This document shows positions 1 to 8,442 of a stretch of DNA of 32,263 bases, piece after piece. The stretch is from Flavobacteriaceae bacterium (GTDB lineage Bacteria > Bacteroidota > Bacteroidia > Flavobacteriales > Flavobacteriaceae). A program made the translations under genes and the position numbers. Position 1 is the first letter of the stretch. Every line of letters begins with the position of its first letter. The notes under the pieces were generated by a model. That model saw only the letters and a list, made by a program, of their open reading frames with translations, did not search any database and was not told the origin of the DNA. The stretch covers positions 1 through 32,263 of the forward strand of contig JANSXN010000023.1 in assembly GCA_024742935.1 (NCBI GenBank). Reading direction: 5' to 3'.

Positions 1-299
1 AGAACCTTTAAACCTTCATCTGCCAGACTACCAAGACCTATATCTCGCAAGGTCTTGTCAACTTTTTGAAGTTCTTGTGGCAGCAAAACTTTAAAGAGTT
101 CGTTTTTAAAAAAACCATCAGTTTGAGTGAGTTTGGAAACTTGTTTATCAATACCCTTATCAAGAGCCTGTCTCAATCCTGATGCAATATCAGCATTAGT
201 AAGTTCTCCACCACCTTGAGGAAGGGAATTAACAACTTGCTGCAATTCTGCACAAGAAATTAAGCTTATCGAAATAAATAACAAAAGTGTCTTTTTCAT
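1..299 (-). CDS. DUF4197 family lipoprotein (partial, C-terminus off the left edge)
   Basis: The minus strand opens at ATG 297-299 and reads without a stop to the window edge, giving 99 codons. The N-terminus MKKTLLLFISISLISC is a lipoprotein signal with the lipidated cysteine at residue 16, so the product should be anchored to a periplasm-facing membrane. The following stretch (residues 31-99) contains GGGELTNADIASGLRQALDK and GFFKNELFKVLLPQEL, which I recognise as the start of the DUF4197 domain; the family is usually about 230-250 residues, so more than half is missing here because of the window, not because of a truncation. The function of DUF4197 is unknown. A terminator at 331-353 separates it from the upstream gene, so it should have its own promoter in the short 300-330 stretch or depend on read-through. 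Confidence 0.85.
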   Translation of the reverse strand, partial: MKKTLLLFISISLISCAELQQVVNSLPQGGGELTNADIASGLRQALDKGIDKQVSKLTQTDGFFKNELFKVLLPQELQKVDKTLRDIGLGSLADEGLKV

Positions 300-330
300 A
301 AAAATCTTTTTTTGATAAATATAAAAAAAA

Positions 331-353
331 ACATCCCGAAAACTTCGGGATGT
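331..353 (-). terminator. Rho-independent terminator of the T9SS gene at 376-1257
   Basis: A perfect 10-bp stem (331-340 with 344-353, loop AAC 341-343) contains ATCCCGAA/TTCGGGAT. On the minus strand it is followed by a run of about nine T (plus-strand A at 323-331), 23 nt after the stop codon of the secreted protein gene. On the plus strand only four T follow, so it works best leftward, insulating the DUF4197 gene. Confidence 0.9.
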
Positions 354-375
354 TTTAAAATATATGTTGTTTATA

Positions 376-1257
376 TTATTTCACAACTTTAACTGTTTTA
401 GTAGTGTTTCCAATAGTTACTTCTACAAAGTAAATACCAGATTTAAAAGTACTCATATTTACAGATGGAGAAATTGCATTTGGGGAAGAAACGTGCACTT
501 TTTGACCAAGCACATTATAGATTGCAACTTTACTCACAGCCTCGTTTGAATTAATGTTTAAGTTGTTTTTCACAGGGTTTGGATGAACAGTAAATGCATT
601 TGATGAAAAGTCAGACGTAGAAAGTGTTCCTTCAACAAAAATAAAGTCATCAACAAAATAATTATTGTTTGTGTCAATAGAATAGAAATTGATAGATCCT
701 AAAGCATTAGCAGGTGCTCCTCCTGTGCCAACATAAGGAACATTATCAAGGAACAAAGCACCATCAATCCATGCTGACATAGTCATAGCGTTTAAATCAA
801 TCTCATGTCTTACTTCAAACCACTGGTCTGATGGGTAAGGGATAGTTAATCCTGTTTCATCGTGAGTAATGTTTCCTTCTGATCCTCCACTAGCTGTAGT
901 GCCGGCAAAAAATTGACCGTTCCACTGTACTCCGGGAATTTCATTGTCTTGTATGTTCCAGAAACCTGTGGATCCTGAATAAACATACATATAGAAACCT
1001 ACAGTCCAAACACCAGAATTTTTATTGTCTAGTAAAAAGACTACATCATCCAATTGATTGTTGCCTACATACATGGAGTTGTCTCCAGAATAAGCCTCAT
1101 CAATTACAACATTGCAATCCAATGCACCAGGCCAAACCTCAACATAAACAGATTGTGGACTTACAGGGCCTAAGCTCATGTCGTCAAAATTAATTTCATA
1201 CTGAGCATTAACACTAAAAGCAATTAAAGCAATTGCTAAAAAATAATTTTTTTTCAT
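376..1257 (-). CDS. Secreted T9SS type A sorting-domain protein with a probable LamG/ConA-like domain
   Basis: The 293-residue product starts with a Sec signal peptide (residues 1-19, ending SVNAQ). Residues about 20-210 are rich in Gly, Asp, Asn and aromatic residues, with alternating beta-strand pattern and segments such as WTVGFYMYVYSG and DQWFEVRHEIDLNAMTMSAW; this pattern resembles concanavalin A-like/LamG jelly-roll domains, an inference from pattern only. Residues 220-293 are a clear Por secretion tail: HPNPVKNNLNI, then VAIYNVLGQKV, then FKSGIYFVEV and the basic end KTVKVVK. The protein should cross the outer membrane through the type IX system and be released or attached to the surface. 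The substrate, if any, is unknown. It is monocistronic: a -7 box lies at 1325-1332 and a terminator at 331-353. Confidence 0.88.
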   Translation of the reverse strand: MKKNYFLAIALIAFSVNAQYEINFDDMSLGPVSPQSVYVEVWPGALDCNVVIDEAYSGDNSMYVGNNQLDDVVFLLDNKNSGVWTVGFYMYVYSGSTGFWNIQDNEIPGVQWNGQFFAGTTASGGSEGNITHDETGLTIPYPSDQWFEVRHEIDLNAMTMSAWIDGALFLDNVPYVGTGGAPANALGSINFYSIDTNNNYFVDDFIFVEGTLSTSDFSSNAFTVHPNPVKNNLNINSNEAVSKVAIYNVLGQKVHVSSPNAISPSVNMSTFKSGIYFVEVTIGNTTKTVKVVK

Positions 1258-1324
1258 AATTTAAGTATTTAAGTTTAATTAGTGATTTTATTAAATAAAC
1301 ATCTTCTGAGAGGTTCATTACTAA

Positions 1325-1332
1325 CAAATATA
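1325..1332 (-). promoter_or_regulatory. Candidate Bacteroidetes -7 box (TATATTTG) for the T9SS gene
   Basis: On the minus strand TATATTTG matches the Bacteroidetes housekeeping -7 consensus TAnnTTTG and would place the transcript start about 60 nt before ATG 1257. A TTTG lies 14 nt upstream (1347-1350), shorter than the usual 17-23 spacing, so the -33 element is unconvincing. Confidence 0.35.
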
Positions 1333-1396
1333 ACAAACATATTATTCAAATAAAAATTTTCACCCTTTCAATTTCTATTTTAACTTCTTTTTTAAC

Positions 1397-1415
1397 AATA
1401 CTGTTCTGCAGTATT
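1397..1415. repeat. 7-bp inverted repeat upstream of the icmF-type gene
   Basis: AATACTG (1397-1403) and CAGTATT (1409-1415) are perfect inverted copies around a 5-nt centre, ending 60 nt before the mutase start codon. It has the size of a dimeric-regulator operator; it is too short and lacks a T-run for a terminator. Confidence 0.35.
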
Positions 1416-1475
1416 TATTGATCTTCTTTAAAGTTGTTTTTGTAAATTGCACCTCCAAAGTAAGAAAATTTTAGT

Positions 1476-4400
1476 ATGCAAGACCAAACCCCTTATACCC
1501 CAAAAAATAAAGTTAGAATTGTGACAGCAGCCTCTCTTTTTGATGGTCACGATGCAGCAATCAATATTATGCGGCGCATCATACAGTCCACAGGTGTTGA
1601 AGTGATTCATCTGGGTCATGACAGAAGTGTGGAAGAAGTTGTGAATACTGCTATTCAGGAAGATGCAAATGCTATTGCAATGACTTCCTATCAAGGAGGT
1701 CATAATGAATACTTCAAGTATATGTATGATTTGTTGCAAGAAAAGGGAGCAGGTCATATTAAAATATTTGGCGGTGGTGGCGGTGTGATTCTTCCCGAAG
1801 AAATCAAGGAATTAATGAACTATGGTATAACCAAAATTTATTCACCTGATGACGGTCGCGAACTTGGCCTCCAGGGTATGATTAATGATTTGGTAAAACA
1901 ATCAGACTTTCCTATCGGAGAGCAATTAAATACTGAAATTGAAACTCTTGATAAAAAGAATCCTACAGCTATTGCACGGGTTATTTCATCTGCCGAAAAT
2001 TTTCCTGAAATAGCCAAAGAAACCCTAGCCAAAATCCACGAAAAAAATAAAACTTCAAAAACGCCTGTTTTAGGAATCACCGGAACCGGGGGTGCGGGTA
2101 AATCTTCTTTAGTTGATGAATTGGTAAGACGTTTTTTGGTTGATTTTCCTGATAAAACTTTGGGAATTATTTCTGTCGATCCCTCAAAACGTAAAACCGG
2201 AGGTGCATTATTAGGTGATAGAATAAGAATGAACGCTATTAATAACCCTAGAGTTTATATGCGTTCTCTGGCAACACGCCAGTCCAATCTTGCGCTTTCA
2301 AAATATGTAGCCGAAGCTATTGAAGTTCTTAAAGCAGCACAATTTGACTTAATAATTCTTGAAACATCAGGAATTGGACAGAGCGATACAGAAATCATTG
2401 AGCATAGTGACTTGTCACTTTATGTGATGACCCCGGAGTTTGGTGCTGCCACCCAGCTCGAAAAAATCGATATGCTTGATTTTGCAGACATAGTTGCCAT
2501 CAACAAATTTGATAAGCGCGGCGCACTCGACGCCTTACGCGATGTTAAAAAACAATACCAACGCAACCACCAATTGTGGGATGCCAAACCAGAAACACTT
2601 CCTGTATTTGGAACCATCGCATCTCAGTTTAACGACCCGGGAATGAACACTCTTTATATGAAAGTGATGAAAGAGCTTTCTGAAAAAACAGAAACGCAAT
2701 TAAAAAGCACTTTCAAAATTACAGACGAAATGTCTGAAAAAATATTTGTCATACCACCGGCAAGAACAAGATATCTCTCAGAAATTGCTGAAAATAATAG
2801 AGCCTATGATAAAAAGGCTGACGAACAAATCGAGGTTGCACAAAAGCTATATGGAATTTTCAAAACTTTAGAAACAGTTTCAAATTCAAGCATACAATTA
2901 TCTGCCACCGGACTTGAGTTTGAAAATGAAAAATATTCAGAAAAAGAACTGTCAAAATTACTTCTTGCTGAGTTTGATAGCACAAAAATGAATTTGGACC
3001 CTTATAATTGGGAAAAAATTGTCAATTGGGAAAGTACCGTCGCAAAATACAAAACGCCAGTATATACATTCAAAGTAAGAGATAAAGAACTAAAAATCGA
3101 AACACACTCAGAATCACTTTCACATCTGCAAATACCCAAAGTAGCCTTGCCCAAATACCAAGCCTGGGGTGATTTATTGCGCTGGATGTTACAGGAAAAT
3201 GTGCCCGGTGAGTTCCCTTATACTTCCGGACTTTACCCATTCAAACGACAAGGTGAAGATCCAACCCGAATGTTTGCCGGGGAAGGTGGTCCTGAACGCA
3301 CAAACAAACGATTTCACTATGTGAGTCTGGGATTGCCGGCAAAACGTCTTTCAACAGCTTTTGACAGTGTGACCCTTTATGGAAATGACCCGGATTACCG
3401 CCCTGATATTTACGGGAAAATAGGAAACGCCGGTGTGTCTATCTGTTGTTTGGATGATGCCAAAAAATTATACTCTGGTTTTGACTTGAGTCATCCTTTG
3501 ACATCTGTAAGTATGACAATCAATGGACCAGCACCTATGCTACTTGGCTTTTTTATGAATGCAGCCATCGATCAAAATTGTGAAAAATACATCAAAGAAA
3601 ACAATCTTGAAAAAGAAGTAGAAGCCAAAATTGCTAAAATTTACAAAGATAAAAGTGTAGAGAGACCCAAATACAATGGTCAACTTCCTGATGGAAATAA
3701 CGGTTTGGGCTTGATGTTACTGGGAGTTACTGGTGACCAAGTATTGCCACAAGAGGTTTATCAGAAAATTAAAGCTGAAACACTCAAGCAGGTTCGTGGT
3801 ACTGTACAAGCAGATATTTTAAAAGAAGACCAGGCACAAAACACCTGTATTTTTTCAACAGAATTTGCGCTTAGGTTGATGGGAGATGTTCAGGAATATT
3901 TTATCAAAGAAAAAGTAAGAAACTTCTACTCGGTTTCTATTTCTGGATATCACATTGCCGAGGCAGGCGCAAACCCCATTACACAATTGGCACTTACGTT
4001 GTCAAACGGTTTCACTTACGTGGAATATTACCTGAGCCGGGGTATGGATATTAATGAATTTGGCCCTAATTTATCCTTCTTTTTCTCAAACGGTATTGAC
4101 CCTGAATATGCGGTGATAGGTCGTGTAGCGAGACGCATTTGGTCGAAAGCCTTAAAAGAAAAATACAACGCCAACCCAAGAGCTCAAATGTTAAAGTATC
4201 ACATACAAACCTCAGGACGTTCCCTGCACGCTCAGGAAATTGATTTTAATGATATACGAACAACGCTTCAGGCCTTGTATGCGATTTATGATAACTGCAA
4301 TTCACTTCATACAAATGCCTATGATGAAGCCATCACTACTCCCACAGAAGACTCTGTAAGACGGGCTATGGCTATTCAATTGATTATCAATAAAGAACTT

Positions 4401-4895
4401 GGTTTGACTAAAAATGAAAACCCTATTCAGGGTGCTTTTATTATTGAAGAGCTCACAGATTTGGTTGAAGAAGCCGTCTTGCTCGAATTTGATAGAATTA
4501 CAGAAAGAGGAGGTGTGTTGGGTGCTATGGAAACGATGTACCAAAGAAGTAAAATCCAAGAAGAAAGTTTGTATTATGAAACTTTAAAGCACACCGGCGA
4601 GTTTCCAATTATTGGGGTTAATACTTTTTTAAGTTCCAAGGGTTCGCCAACAATCATTCCGTCAGAGGTGATAAGAGCCACAGAAGAGGAAAAACAATTT
4701 CAAATCAATACGCTAAAAAATCTTCATAAAACCTTTGAAGACAAAGCAGAAGATGCTTTATCGAGAGTGAAAGAAGCAGCCATAAAAAATCAAAATATTT
4801 TCAATGAATTAATGGAAGCCACTAAAGTTTGTTCTTTGGGCCAAATAACTTACGCTTTGTTTGAAGTGGGGGGGCAATACAGAAGAAATATGTAA
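1476..4895 (+). CDS. icmF: Fused cobalamin-dependent acyl-CoA mutase with G-protein chaperone domain (IcmF type)
   Basis: This 1139-residue protein fuses three parts. Residues about 10-150 form the B12-binding domain: DGHDAA (23-28, with the lower-ligand His 25), TSYQGGH (70-76) and the glycine run at 99-103. Residues about 196-420 form a MeaB/ArgK-type GTPase: P-loop GTGGAGKS (203-210), [11 protein letters not shown] (242-252) and NKFD (343-346). Residues about 560-1139 form the mutase TIM barrel, which binds acyl-CoA. The family interconverts isobutyryl-CoA and n-butyryl-CoA with adenosylcobalamin; the GTPase domain gates cofactor loading and repair. Two substrate-pocket positions distinguish it from methylmalonyl-CoA mutase: F600 (RMFAGEG, Tyr in MCM) and Q788 (AQNTCIF, Arg in MCM). 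Length fits full-length IcmF (about 1090). It stands alone, with no acyl-CoA dehydrogenase or epimerase gene beside it. Confidence 0.95.
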   Translation: MQDQTPYTPKNKVRIVTAASLFDGHDAAINIMRRIIQSTGVEVIHLGHDRSVEEVVNTAIQEDANAIAMTSYQGGHNEYFKYMYDLLQEKGAGHIKIFGGGGGVILPEEIKELMNYGITKIYSPDDGRELGLQGMINDLVKQSDFPIGEQLNTEIETLDKKNPTAIARVISSAENFPEIAKETLAKIHEKNKTSKTPVLGITGTGGAGKSSLVDELVRRFLVDFPDKTLGIISVDPSKRKTGGALLGDRIRMNAINNPRVYMRSLATRQSNLALSKYVAEAIEVLKAAQFDLIILETSGIGQSDTEIIEHSDLSLYVMTPEFGAATQLEKIDMLDFADIVAINKFDKRGALDALRDVKKQYQRNHQLWDAKPETLPVFGTIASQFNDPGMNTLYMKVMKELSEKTETQLKSTFKITDEMSEKIFVIPPARTRYLSEIAENNRAYDKKADEQIEVAQKLYGIFKTLETVSNSSIQLSATGLEFENEKYSEKELSKLLLAEFDSTKMNLDPYNWEKIVNWESTVAKYKTPVYTFKVRDKELKIETHSESLSHLQIPKVALPKYQAWGDLLRWMLQENVPGEFPYTSGLYPFKRQGEDPTRMFAGEGGPERTNKRFHYVSLGLPAKRLSTAFDSVTLYGNDPDYRPDIYGKIGNAGVSICCLDDAKKLYSGFDLSHPLTSVSMTINGPAPMLLGFFMNAAIDQNCEKYIKENNLEKEVEAKIAKIYKDKSVERPKYNGQLPDGNNGLGLMLLGVTGDQVLPQEVYQKIKAETLKQVRGTVQADILKEDQAQNTCIFSTEFALRLMGDVQEYFIKEKVRNFYSVSISGYHIAEAGANPITQLALTLSNGFTYVEYYLSRGMDINEFGPNLSFFFSNGIDPEYAVIGRVARRIWSKALKEKYNANPRAQMLKYHIQTSGRSLHAQEIDFNDIRTTLQALYAIYDNCNSLHTNAYDEAITTPTEDSVRRAMAIQLIINKELGLTKNENPIQGAFIIEELTDLVEEAVLLEFDRITERGGVLGAMETMYQRSKIQEESLYYETLKHTGEFPIIGVNTFLSSKGSPTIIPSEVIRATEEEKQFQINTLKNLHKTFEDKAEDALSRVKEAAIKNQNIFNELMEATKVCSLGQITYALFEVGGQYRRNM

Positions 4896-4897
4896 GC

Positions 4898-4946
4898 AGC
4901 GAATTGTGATTTTCTGCACTTCGTTTGAAAATCACAATGAGTCGCT
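4898..4946. repeat. Long imperfect hairpin just after the mutase gene
   Basis: ATTGTGATTTTC (4903-4914) is the exact inverted copy of GAAAATCACAAT (4927-4938), with a 12-nt loop. The stem continues outward with AGCGA (4898-4902) against TCGCT (4942-4946) after a 3-nt bulge. It begins two bases after the TAA of the mutase gene. No U-run follows, so it looks more like an RNA-stabilising hairpin or a REP-like dispersed repeat than a classic terminator. Confidence 0.6.
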
Positions 4947-5031
4947 TATCCTTATGAGTGATTTATTAATTTGAGTTGAAGTTACTCTAAAAATAGATGG
5001 TTTTGTAAACTTTAAAATCTAACTAACGTCT

Positions 5032-5427
5032 TCATAAAGTTAACGCCCAATTGTGTTGCATTTTTCTGAAACGTCTTATCTCTTTCCGAAGTAAGCTAAT
5101 GAATTCTTTCCCATTGGGAACAGAACGCTCCAGTCGCTCACAGTTTTTATAAAGCAATTTTGTTAAATGCTCCACAGATTCTGCATGTTTTTGCTTTTCT
5201 TCAGAATAGGTCTTTTGCTCAGCATTGATTATTTCAGGAAACAAAGAAATTGACTTTTGAACAATATCTCCTGTAAAATAAATATCTGGATGTTCTTTCC
5301 CGTCTTCATCCAAACCAGACATGTCACACACAAGAAATTGAGAGATATTTTTAGACAATGTAAAAATCTCTAAAGCCTTTTTATATATAGGCGAGTGAGG
5401 AATAGGTATGGAAAAACTGTAATGCAT
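5032..5427 (-). CDS. Hypothetical helical protein, possibly a divergent four-helix-bundle (S23-like) protein
   Basis: The 131-residue product has no signal peptide or membrane segment. Four amphipathic helical segments can be outlined: 14-32 (IYKKALEIFTLSKNISQFL), about 53-70 (DIVQKSISLFPEIINAE), about 75-102 and about 107-127 (a basic Lys/Arg-rich end). The second segment resembles the hallmark of 23S rRNA intervening-sequence proteins (QIRRxxxSxxxNIAE), and the fourth-helix end is similar in style, so a distant member of that family is plausible; the similarity is weak and unsupported by a search. It is transcribed toward the mutase gene and away from the Lrp gene. I do not recognise a function. 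Start chosen at ATG 5427 because no other ATG lies before the first helix. Confidence 0.65.
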   Translation of the reverse strand: MHYSFSIPIPHSPIYKKALEIFTLSKNISQFLVCDMSGLDEDGKEHPDIYFTGDIVQKSISLFPEIINAEQKTYSEEKQKHAESVEHLTKLLYKNCERLERSVPNGKEFISLLRKEIRRFRKMQHNWALTL

Positions 5428-5520
5428 TCTTGTTAGATTTAGGGATCCAAATTTTACACAAATTTAGAGATTAGATTTATTTTTACACTTATTATAATTA
5501 ATAAATAATGTATATTTACT

Positions 5521-5532
5521 TTAATTAATTAA
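5521..5532. promoter_or_regulatory. AT-rich 12-bp palindrome, candidate Lrp/AsnC operator
   Basis: TTAATTAATTAA is a perfect palindrome ending 18 nt before the Lrp-type gene. AsnC-family proteins often bind AT-rich palindromes in their own promoters. The region is so AT-rich that chance cannot be excluded. Confidence 0.3.
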
Positions 5533-5550
5533 GAATTAAATATAAAAACT

Positions 5551-6012
5551 ATGAATTATAAGGTTGATGATACGAATTGGAAAATACTGAAACATCTACA
5601 AGATAATGCAAGAATATCAATGTCAGACTTAAGCAAGGAAGTAGGTTTATCGGCTCCGGCAGTTGTGGAACGGATAAAGAAAATGGAAGATATGGGAATT
5701 ATTAGGGGCTATTACACTCAACTTTCTTACATTAAAACAGGTTATCAATTAAAAGCGATTATTACCTTAAAAGTATTTATGGGAAGACTCAAGCCATTTT
5801 TAGAGAAAGTGACTGAATTTAAGGAAGTTATTAATTGTTTCAGGATTACCGGAAATGAAAACATTATCATGGAAGTGGTTTTAAAGAACCAAAAACACCT
5901 AGAGACTTTTATTGATCAACTCATTTCTTATGGCGAGACAAAAACGCACATTGTGCTGTCTAATAAAGTAGAAAATGCTCCTATTTTACCTCCACATCTA
6001 GGGGATTATTAA
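5551..6012 (+). CDS. Lrp/AsnC family transcriptional regulator
   Basis: The 153-residue protein has the standard two-domain plan. Residues 4-60 are an AsnC-type winged helix-turn-helix: DDTNWKILKHLQDNARISMS, then LSKEVGLSAPAVVERIKKME (recognition helix) and the wing MGIIRGYYTQL. Residues about 65-145 are the RAM ligand-binding/oligomerisation domain, with the usual alpha-beta pattern and GNENIIMEVVLKN. Such proteins form octamers and usually respond to amino acids, often controlling their own gene. The effector and targets cannot be read from sequence. It starts at ATG 5551 after a very AT-rich leader with a palindrome at 5521-5532. The DUF1684 gene follows 48 nt later on the same strand with a possible promoter of its own. 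Confidence 0.95.
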   Translation: MNYKVDDTNWKILKHLQDNARISMSDLSKEVGLSAPAVVERIKKMEDMGIIRGYYTQLSYIKTGYQLKAIITLKVFMGRLKPFLEKVTEFKEVINCFRITGNENIIMEVVLKNQKHLETFIDQLISYGETKTHIVLSNKVENAPILPPHLGDY

Positions 6013-6013
6013 C

Positions 6014-6021
6014 TATATTTG
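6014..6021 (+). promoter_or_regulatory. Candidate -7 box (TATATTTG) for the DUF1684 gene
   Basis: TATATTTG matches TAnnTTTG right after the stop of the Lrp gene and would give a leader of about 33 nt before ATG 6061. No convincing -33 TTG at the expected distance. Confidence 0.3.
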
Positions 6022-6060
6022 AAATACAATCTATTTGTAATTTAAAATTTCAATATAAAA

Positions 6061-6669
6061 ATGAAATATTTCTTCCTTTATATCACTTTCTTTTTCATTC
6101 AAGCAAATGTATTTGCGATGCAAGAAGAAATAATAAATAATGAAATTTTTGTTTTTCAGAATACCCTCAATCAAGAATTTCTTAATAAAGAAACCTCAAT
6201 TCTTTTACCGGAAGATTTTGAGTTTTTTGATGGTCTTGAATTTTACCCGATCAATTTAAAATTTAGAGTAACAGCCTCATTTGTAAGGACACCGGGAGAA
6301 AAACCCTTTTTGATGCCAACAACTACAGATAGACTCCCAGAATATGTAAAGTATGCCGAATTGCATTTTAATATTGATAGTCAAAATTTTGTTCTAGAAG
6401 TTTTTCAAAATACAAACCCTAAAGAAGGATATGAAAACTATTTGTTTTTACCTTTCACAGACCTTACTAGTGGTAACGGTTCCTATGGAGGAGGTCGCTA
6501 TATGGATATTTTTGAACCCGATGGTGATGAAATAATACTCGATTTTAATCAATCTTACAATCCCTATTGTGTCTATAATTCAAAATATTCCTGCCCAATA
6601 CCTCCGGAACAAAACGATATTAAAATCAGAATAGAGGCAGGGATCAAAGATTTCAAAAAACAAGAGTAA
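6061..6669 (+). CDS. DUF1684 domain-containing exported protein
   Basis: The 202-residue product opens with a hydrophobic signal peptide (about residues 1-19, ending NVFA). The remainder carries the features of the DUF1684 family: FLPFTDLTSGNGSYGGGRYM in the middle (about 127-146), followed by DFNQSYNPYCVYNSKYSCP and IKIRIEAGIKDF near the C-terminus. The PYCVY...SCPIPP cysteine pair is conserved in the family. Its biochemical role is unknown. It is probably periplasmic or secreted. It ends 7 nt from the converging crcB gene. Confidence 0.9.
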   Translation: MKYFFLYITFFFIQANVFAMQEEIINNEIFVFQNTLNQEFLNKETSILLPEDFEFFDGLEFYPINLKFRVTASFVRTPGEKPFLMPTTTDRLPEYVKYAELHFNIDSQNFVLEVFQNTNPKEGYENYLFLPFTDLTSGNGSYGGGRYMDIFEPDGDEIILDFNQSYNPYCVYNSKYSCPIPPEQNDIKIRIEAGIKDFKKQE

Positions 6670-6676
6670 GTGGGAC

Positions 6677-7045
6677 TTATATAAATTTGGAAATCCAAAA
6701 ACCTATAAAAACTGCAAGAATACCTATCAGGAGACTTGCTGCTGTATAAGAAGCAAAGCTTGCATAATCTCCATTTTTAAGAAAATTTAAATTTTCTAAT
6801 GCAAATGCCGAAAAGGTTGTAAAGCCTCCACAAAAACCAACGGTTAAAAACAATATAAAAGGGCTCGTGTTGAGATTGTTTTTAAGTACAACTCCCATAA
6901 TAATACCGAGCATAAAGCTTCCCAGAATATTTACAGCAAGGGTGCCAAAAGGAAATAGAAAGCCAGTAATTAAAAGTTTACTCAATCCATATCGAAAGAC
7001 ACTTCCCAAACCACCTCCAATAAAAATAAATAAAAGTGTTTTCAT
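6677..7045 (-). CDS. crcB: Fluoride ion channel CrcB/Fluc
   Basis: The 122-residue membrane protein has four transmembrane helices and the Fluc signatures: GGGLGSVFRYGLS (10-22), FPFGTLAVNILGSF (31-44, conserved Asn 39) and GFCGGFTTFSAFALE (70-84), whose Phe 75 and Phe 78 correspond to the phenylalanines lining the fluoride path. Family members work as antiparallel dimers that let fluoride leave the cytoplasm. I chose ATG 7045; a TTG one codon upstream is less likely. It lies 39 nt downstream of the SRPBCC gene on the same strand and is probably co-transcribed with it. I see no fluoride riboswitch in the short space upstream. Confidence 0.95.
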   Translation of the reverse strand: MKTLLFIFIGGGLGSVFRYGLSKLLITGFLFPFGTLAVNILGSFMLGIIMGVVLKNNLNTSPFILFLTVGFCGGFTTFSAFALENLNFLKNGDYASFASYTAASLLIGILAVFIGFWISKFI

Positions 7046-7084
7046 CAACTTTCAAATGTAATTATAGGGTTTATAGTTTATAAC

Positions 7085-8149
7085 TTATTCAAATTCATTG
7101 TTTTGATTTTGGCTGGTTTCAATGGGAATATAGATATCTGTCACCCATTTTGAAGGATTTTTTTCCTGAGGAGATTTAATCACAAATACCTCAAAAGGAT
7201 GCTTTTTTTCATTTTTGATAAAACCACCATCTTGTATATATTTTTCAGTTGTTTCCCACGCTTTTGTTAGATATGAATAGTTTCCTGTGAGCGTTGTTTT
7301 TATCGCTGTGCTGGCTTCCATATAACCGCTTATAACAGGACTTCCATCAGGTAAAATAACCATGTCTGATGTGTGAATGCCAACAGAAAAAATGGAGGTT
7401 TTGTTCATCTCATCCCAATCAAGATAGATAACAAAAGGGTTTCCTTGAGCAGGGATGTTATTCTCAGACATAAAATCGGTTATTTGTTCAATCATTGGAG
7501 TTATTTTAGTGCCAATTTCACTCTGCTTGGAAGCAGTTGTATTGTATAAATAAAAACCACCGCTGTAATTAGTTATTCCTTTCGATTCAATAGTATATTC
7601 ATTCATTTCTTTTTGCAAAATAGCGTCGAGATTTTCAAGACTCTCCCTGTACATAAAGCGCACCATCTCCTCCAAAGATTGATCTTTAGTTGCAAAATAG
7701 ATTTTTTCAAAAAGATTCAAGCTTCCTTCCATAGACCAGCTCACCAGCGTACTTTTTCCATTATTTTGGGGCTCAAATGTCCAGGTTACTTGATTTCCTT
7801 CATCTTCAAGTGAACCATTGAAAACGATTTTTTGAGTTATTTTTTTATTTTTTTCAATATCTAAAGTCTCCATAGCTCCTTCTCCATCCTTATCGCTGCT
7901 CCAGGAATAAAAAGCCCCTTTACCTGAAGTTATATCTGGATAATTAATTTTTAAACTTTCGTCATTCATCCATGATCCCCATTTCTGCCAATTTTTAAAA
8001 TCGTTTACCTCTTCAAAAACAACCTCTGGCGGAGCATTCATTTCTCTCGTTTCAGATACAGAAAAATGACCATCTTGAGTGCCATAATAAAGTGCAACAC
8101 CAATAAATAGTATCAATAAAAGAAAAAATAAATATTTGAAAAATTTCAT
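7085..8149 (-). CDS. Membrane-anchored SRPBCC protein with C-terminal GyrI-like domain
   Basis: The 354-residue protein has one N-terminal membrane helix (about 5-24, FLLLILFIGVALYYG). Residues about 30-180 read as a polyketide-cyclase/SRPBCC domain: EMNAPPEVVFEEVNDFKNWQ, then a run of beta strands with WSWSSDKDGEGAMETL-like segments. Residues about 185-350 read as a GyrI-like/AraC effector-binding domain (IESKGITNYSGGFYLY, then GNYSYLTKAWETTEKYI and FEVFVIKSPQEKNPSKWVTD). Both folds bind small hydrophobic or cationic ligands. No catalytic residues are evident, and the ligand is unknown. It is upstream of crcB in a likely two-gene operon. Confidence 0.85.
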   Translation of the reverse strand: MKFFKYLFFLLLILFIGVALYYGTQDGHFSVSETREMNAPPEVVFEEVNDFKNWQKWGSWMNDESLKINYPDITSGKGAFYSWSSDKDGEGAMETLDIEKNKKITQKIVFNGSLEDEGNQVTWTFEPQNNGKSTLVSWSMEGSLNLFEKIYFATKDQSLEEMVRFMYRESLENLDAILQKEMNEYTIESKGITNYSGGFYLYNTTASKQSEIGTKITPMIEQITDFMSENNIPAQGNPFVIYLDWDEMNKTSIFSVGIHTSDMVILPDGSPVISGYMEASTAIKTTLTGNYSYLTKAWETTEKYIQDGGFIKNEKKHPFEVFVIKSPQEKNPSKWVTDIYIPIETSQNQNNEFE

Positions 8150-8207
8150 ATTAAATACATTTTGAATTCCTTTCAGCTAAGATAATCAAATATTAGAAAG
8201 CGATTTT

Positions 8208-8396
8208 TTAACCTTTTATAAAAATTTTAATCAAAAAGAGGATTAAAATAAAGGAAATAAAACCTACTAAAACCCAAATCGAGCCTTTGTAATACTTTTT
8301 GTGAAGGGCTTTATCTTTTGTATAACTGTAAATCATCAAAATGACAAAAACAATAAAAAATAAAATTGCAACCACCCATTGACCGGAAGTAAACAT
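8208..8396 (-). CDS. Small conserved two-helix membrane protein
   Basis: The 62-residue product has two transmembrane segments (about 6-23 and 42-59) joined by a basic loop SYTKDKALHKKYYKGS, so both ends face the periplasm by the positive-inside rule. I recognise it as a short conserved flavobacterial protein of unknown function. Its start at ATG 8396 is supported by a good -7 box (TATTTTTG) at 8418-8425. It is divergent from the MazG-like gene at 8443 and lies 58 nt upstream of the SRPBCC gene on the same strand, so it may head that operon. Confidence 0.8.
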   Translation of the reverse strand: MFTSGQWVVAILFFIVFVILMIYSYTKDKALHKKYYKGSIWVLVGFISFILILFLIKIFIKG

Positions 8397-8417
8397 AATT
8401 GTGTAGATTTATAAAAA

Positions 8418-8425
8418 CAAAAATA
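8418..8425 (-). promoter_or_regulatory. Candidate -7 box (TATTTTTG) for the small membrane protein gene
   Basis: On the minus strand TATTTTTG fits TAnnTTTG and gives a leader of roughly 15 nt. The -33 region would fall at the very start of the divergent gene at 8443. Confidence 0.35.
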
Positions 8426-8442
8426 CAAACAAATAAGGGATT

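Noticed and set aside
364-549. 61-codon plus-strand frame opposite the T9SS tail
   Set aside because: Overlaps the conserved sorting tail on the other strand and runs against the terminator; no independent support.
1416-1475. TAAATTGC before the mutase gene as a -7 promoter box
   Set aside because: Does not match TAnnTTTG and has no spaced TTG; no promoter is called there.
7046-7084. Possible fluoride riboswitch for crcB
   Set aside because: The upstream gap is 39 nt and lacks room for the conserved fold; crcB seems to be read from the upstream gene's promoter.
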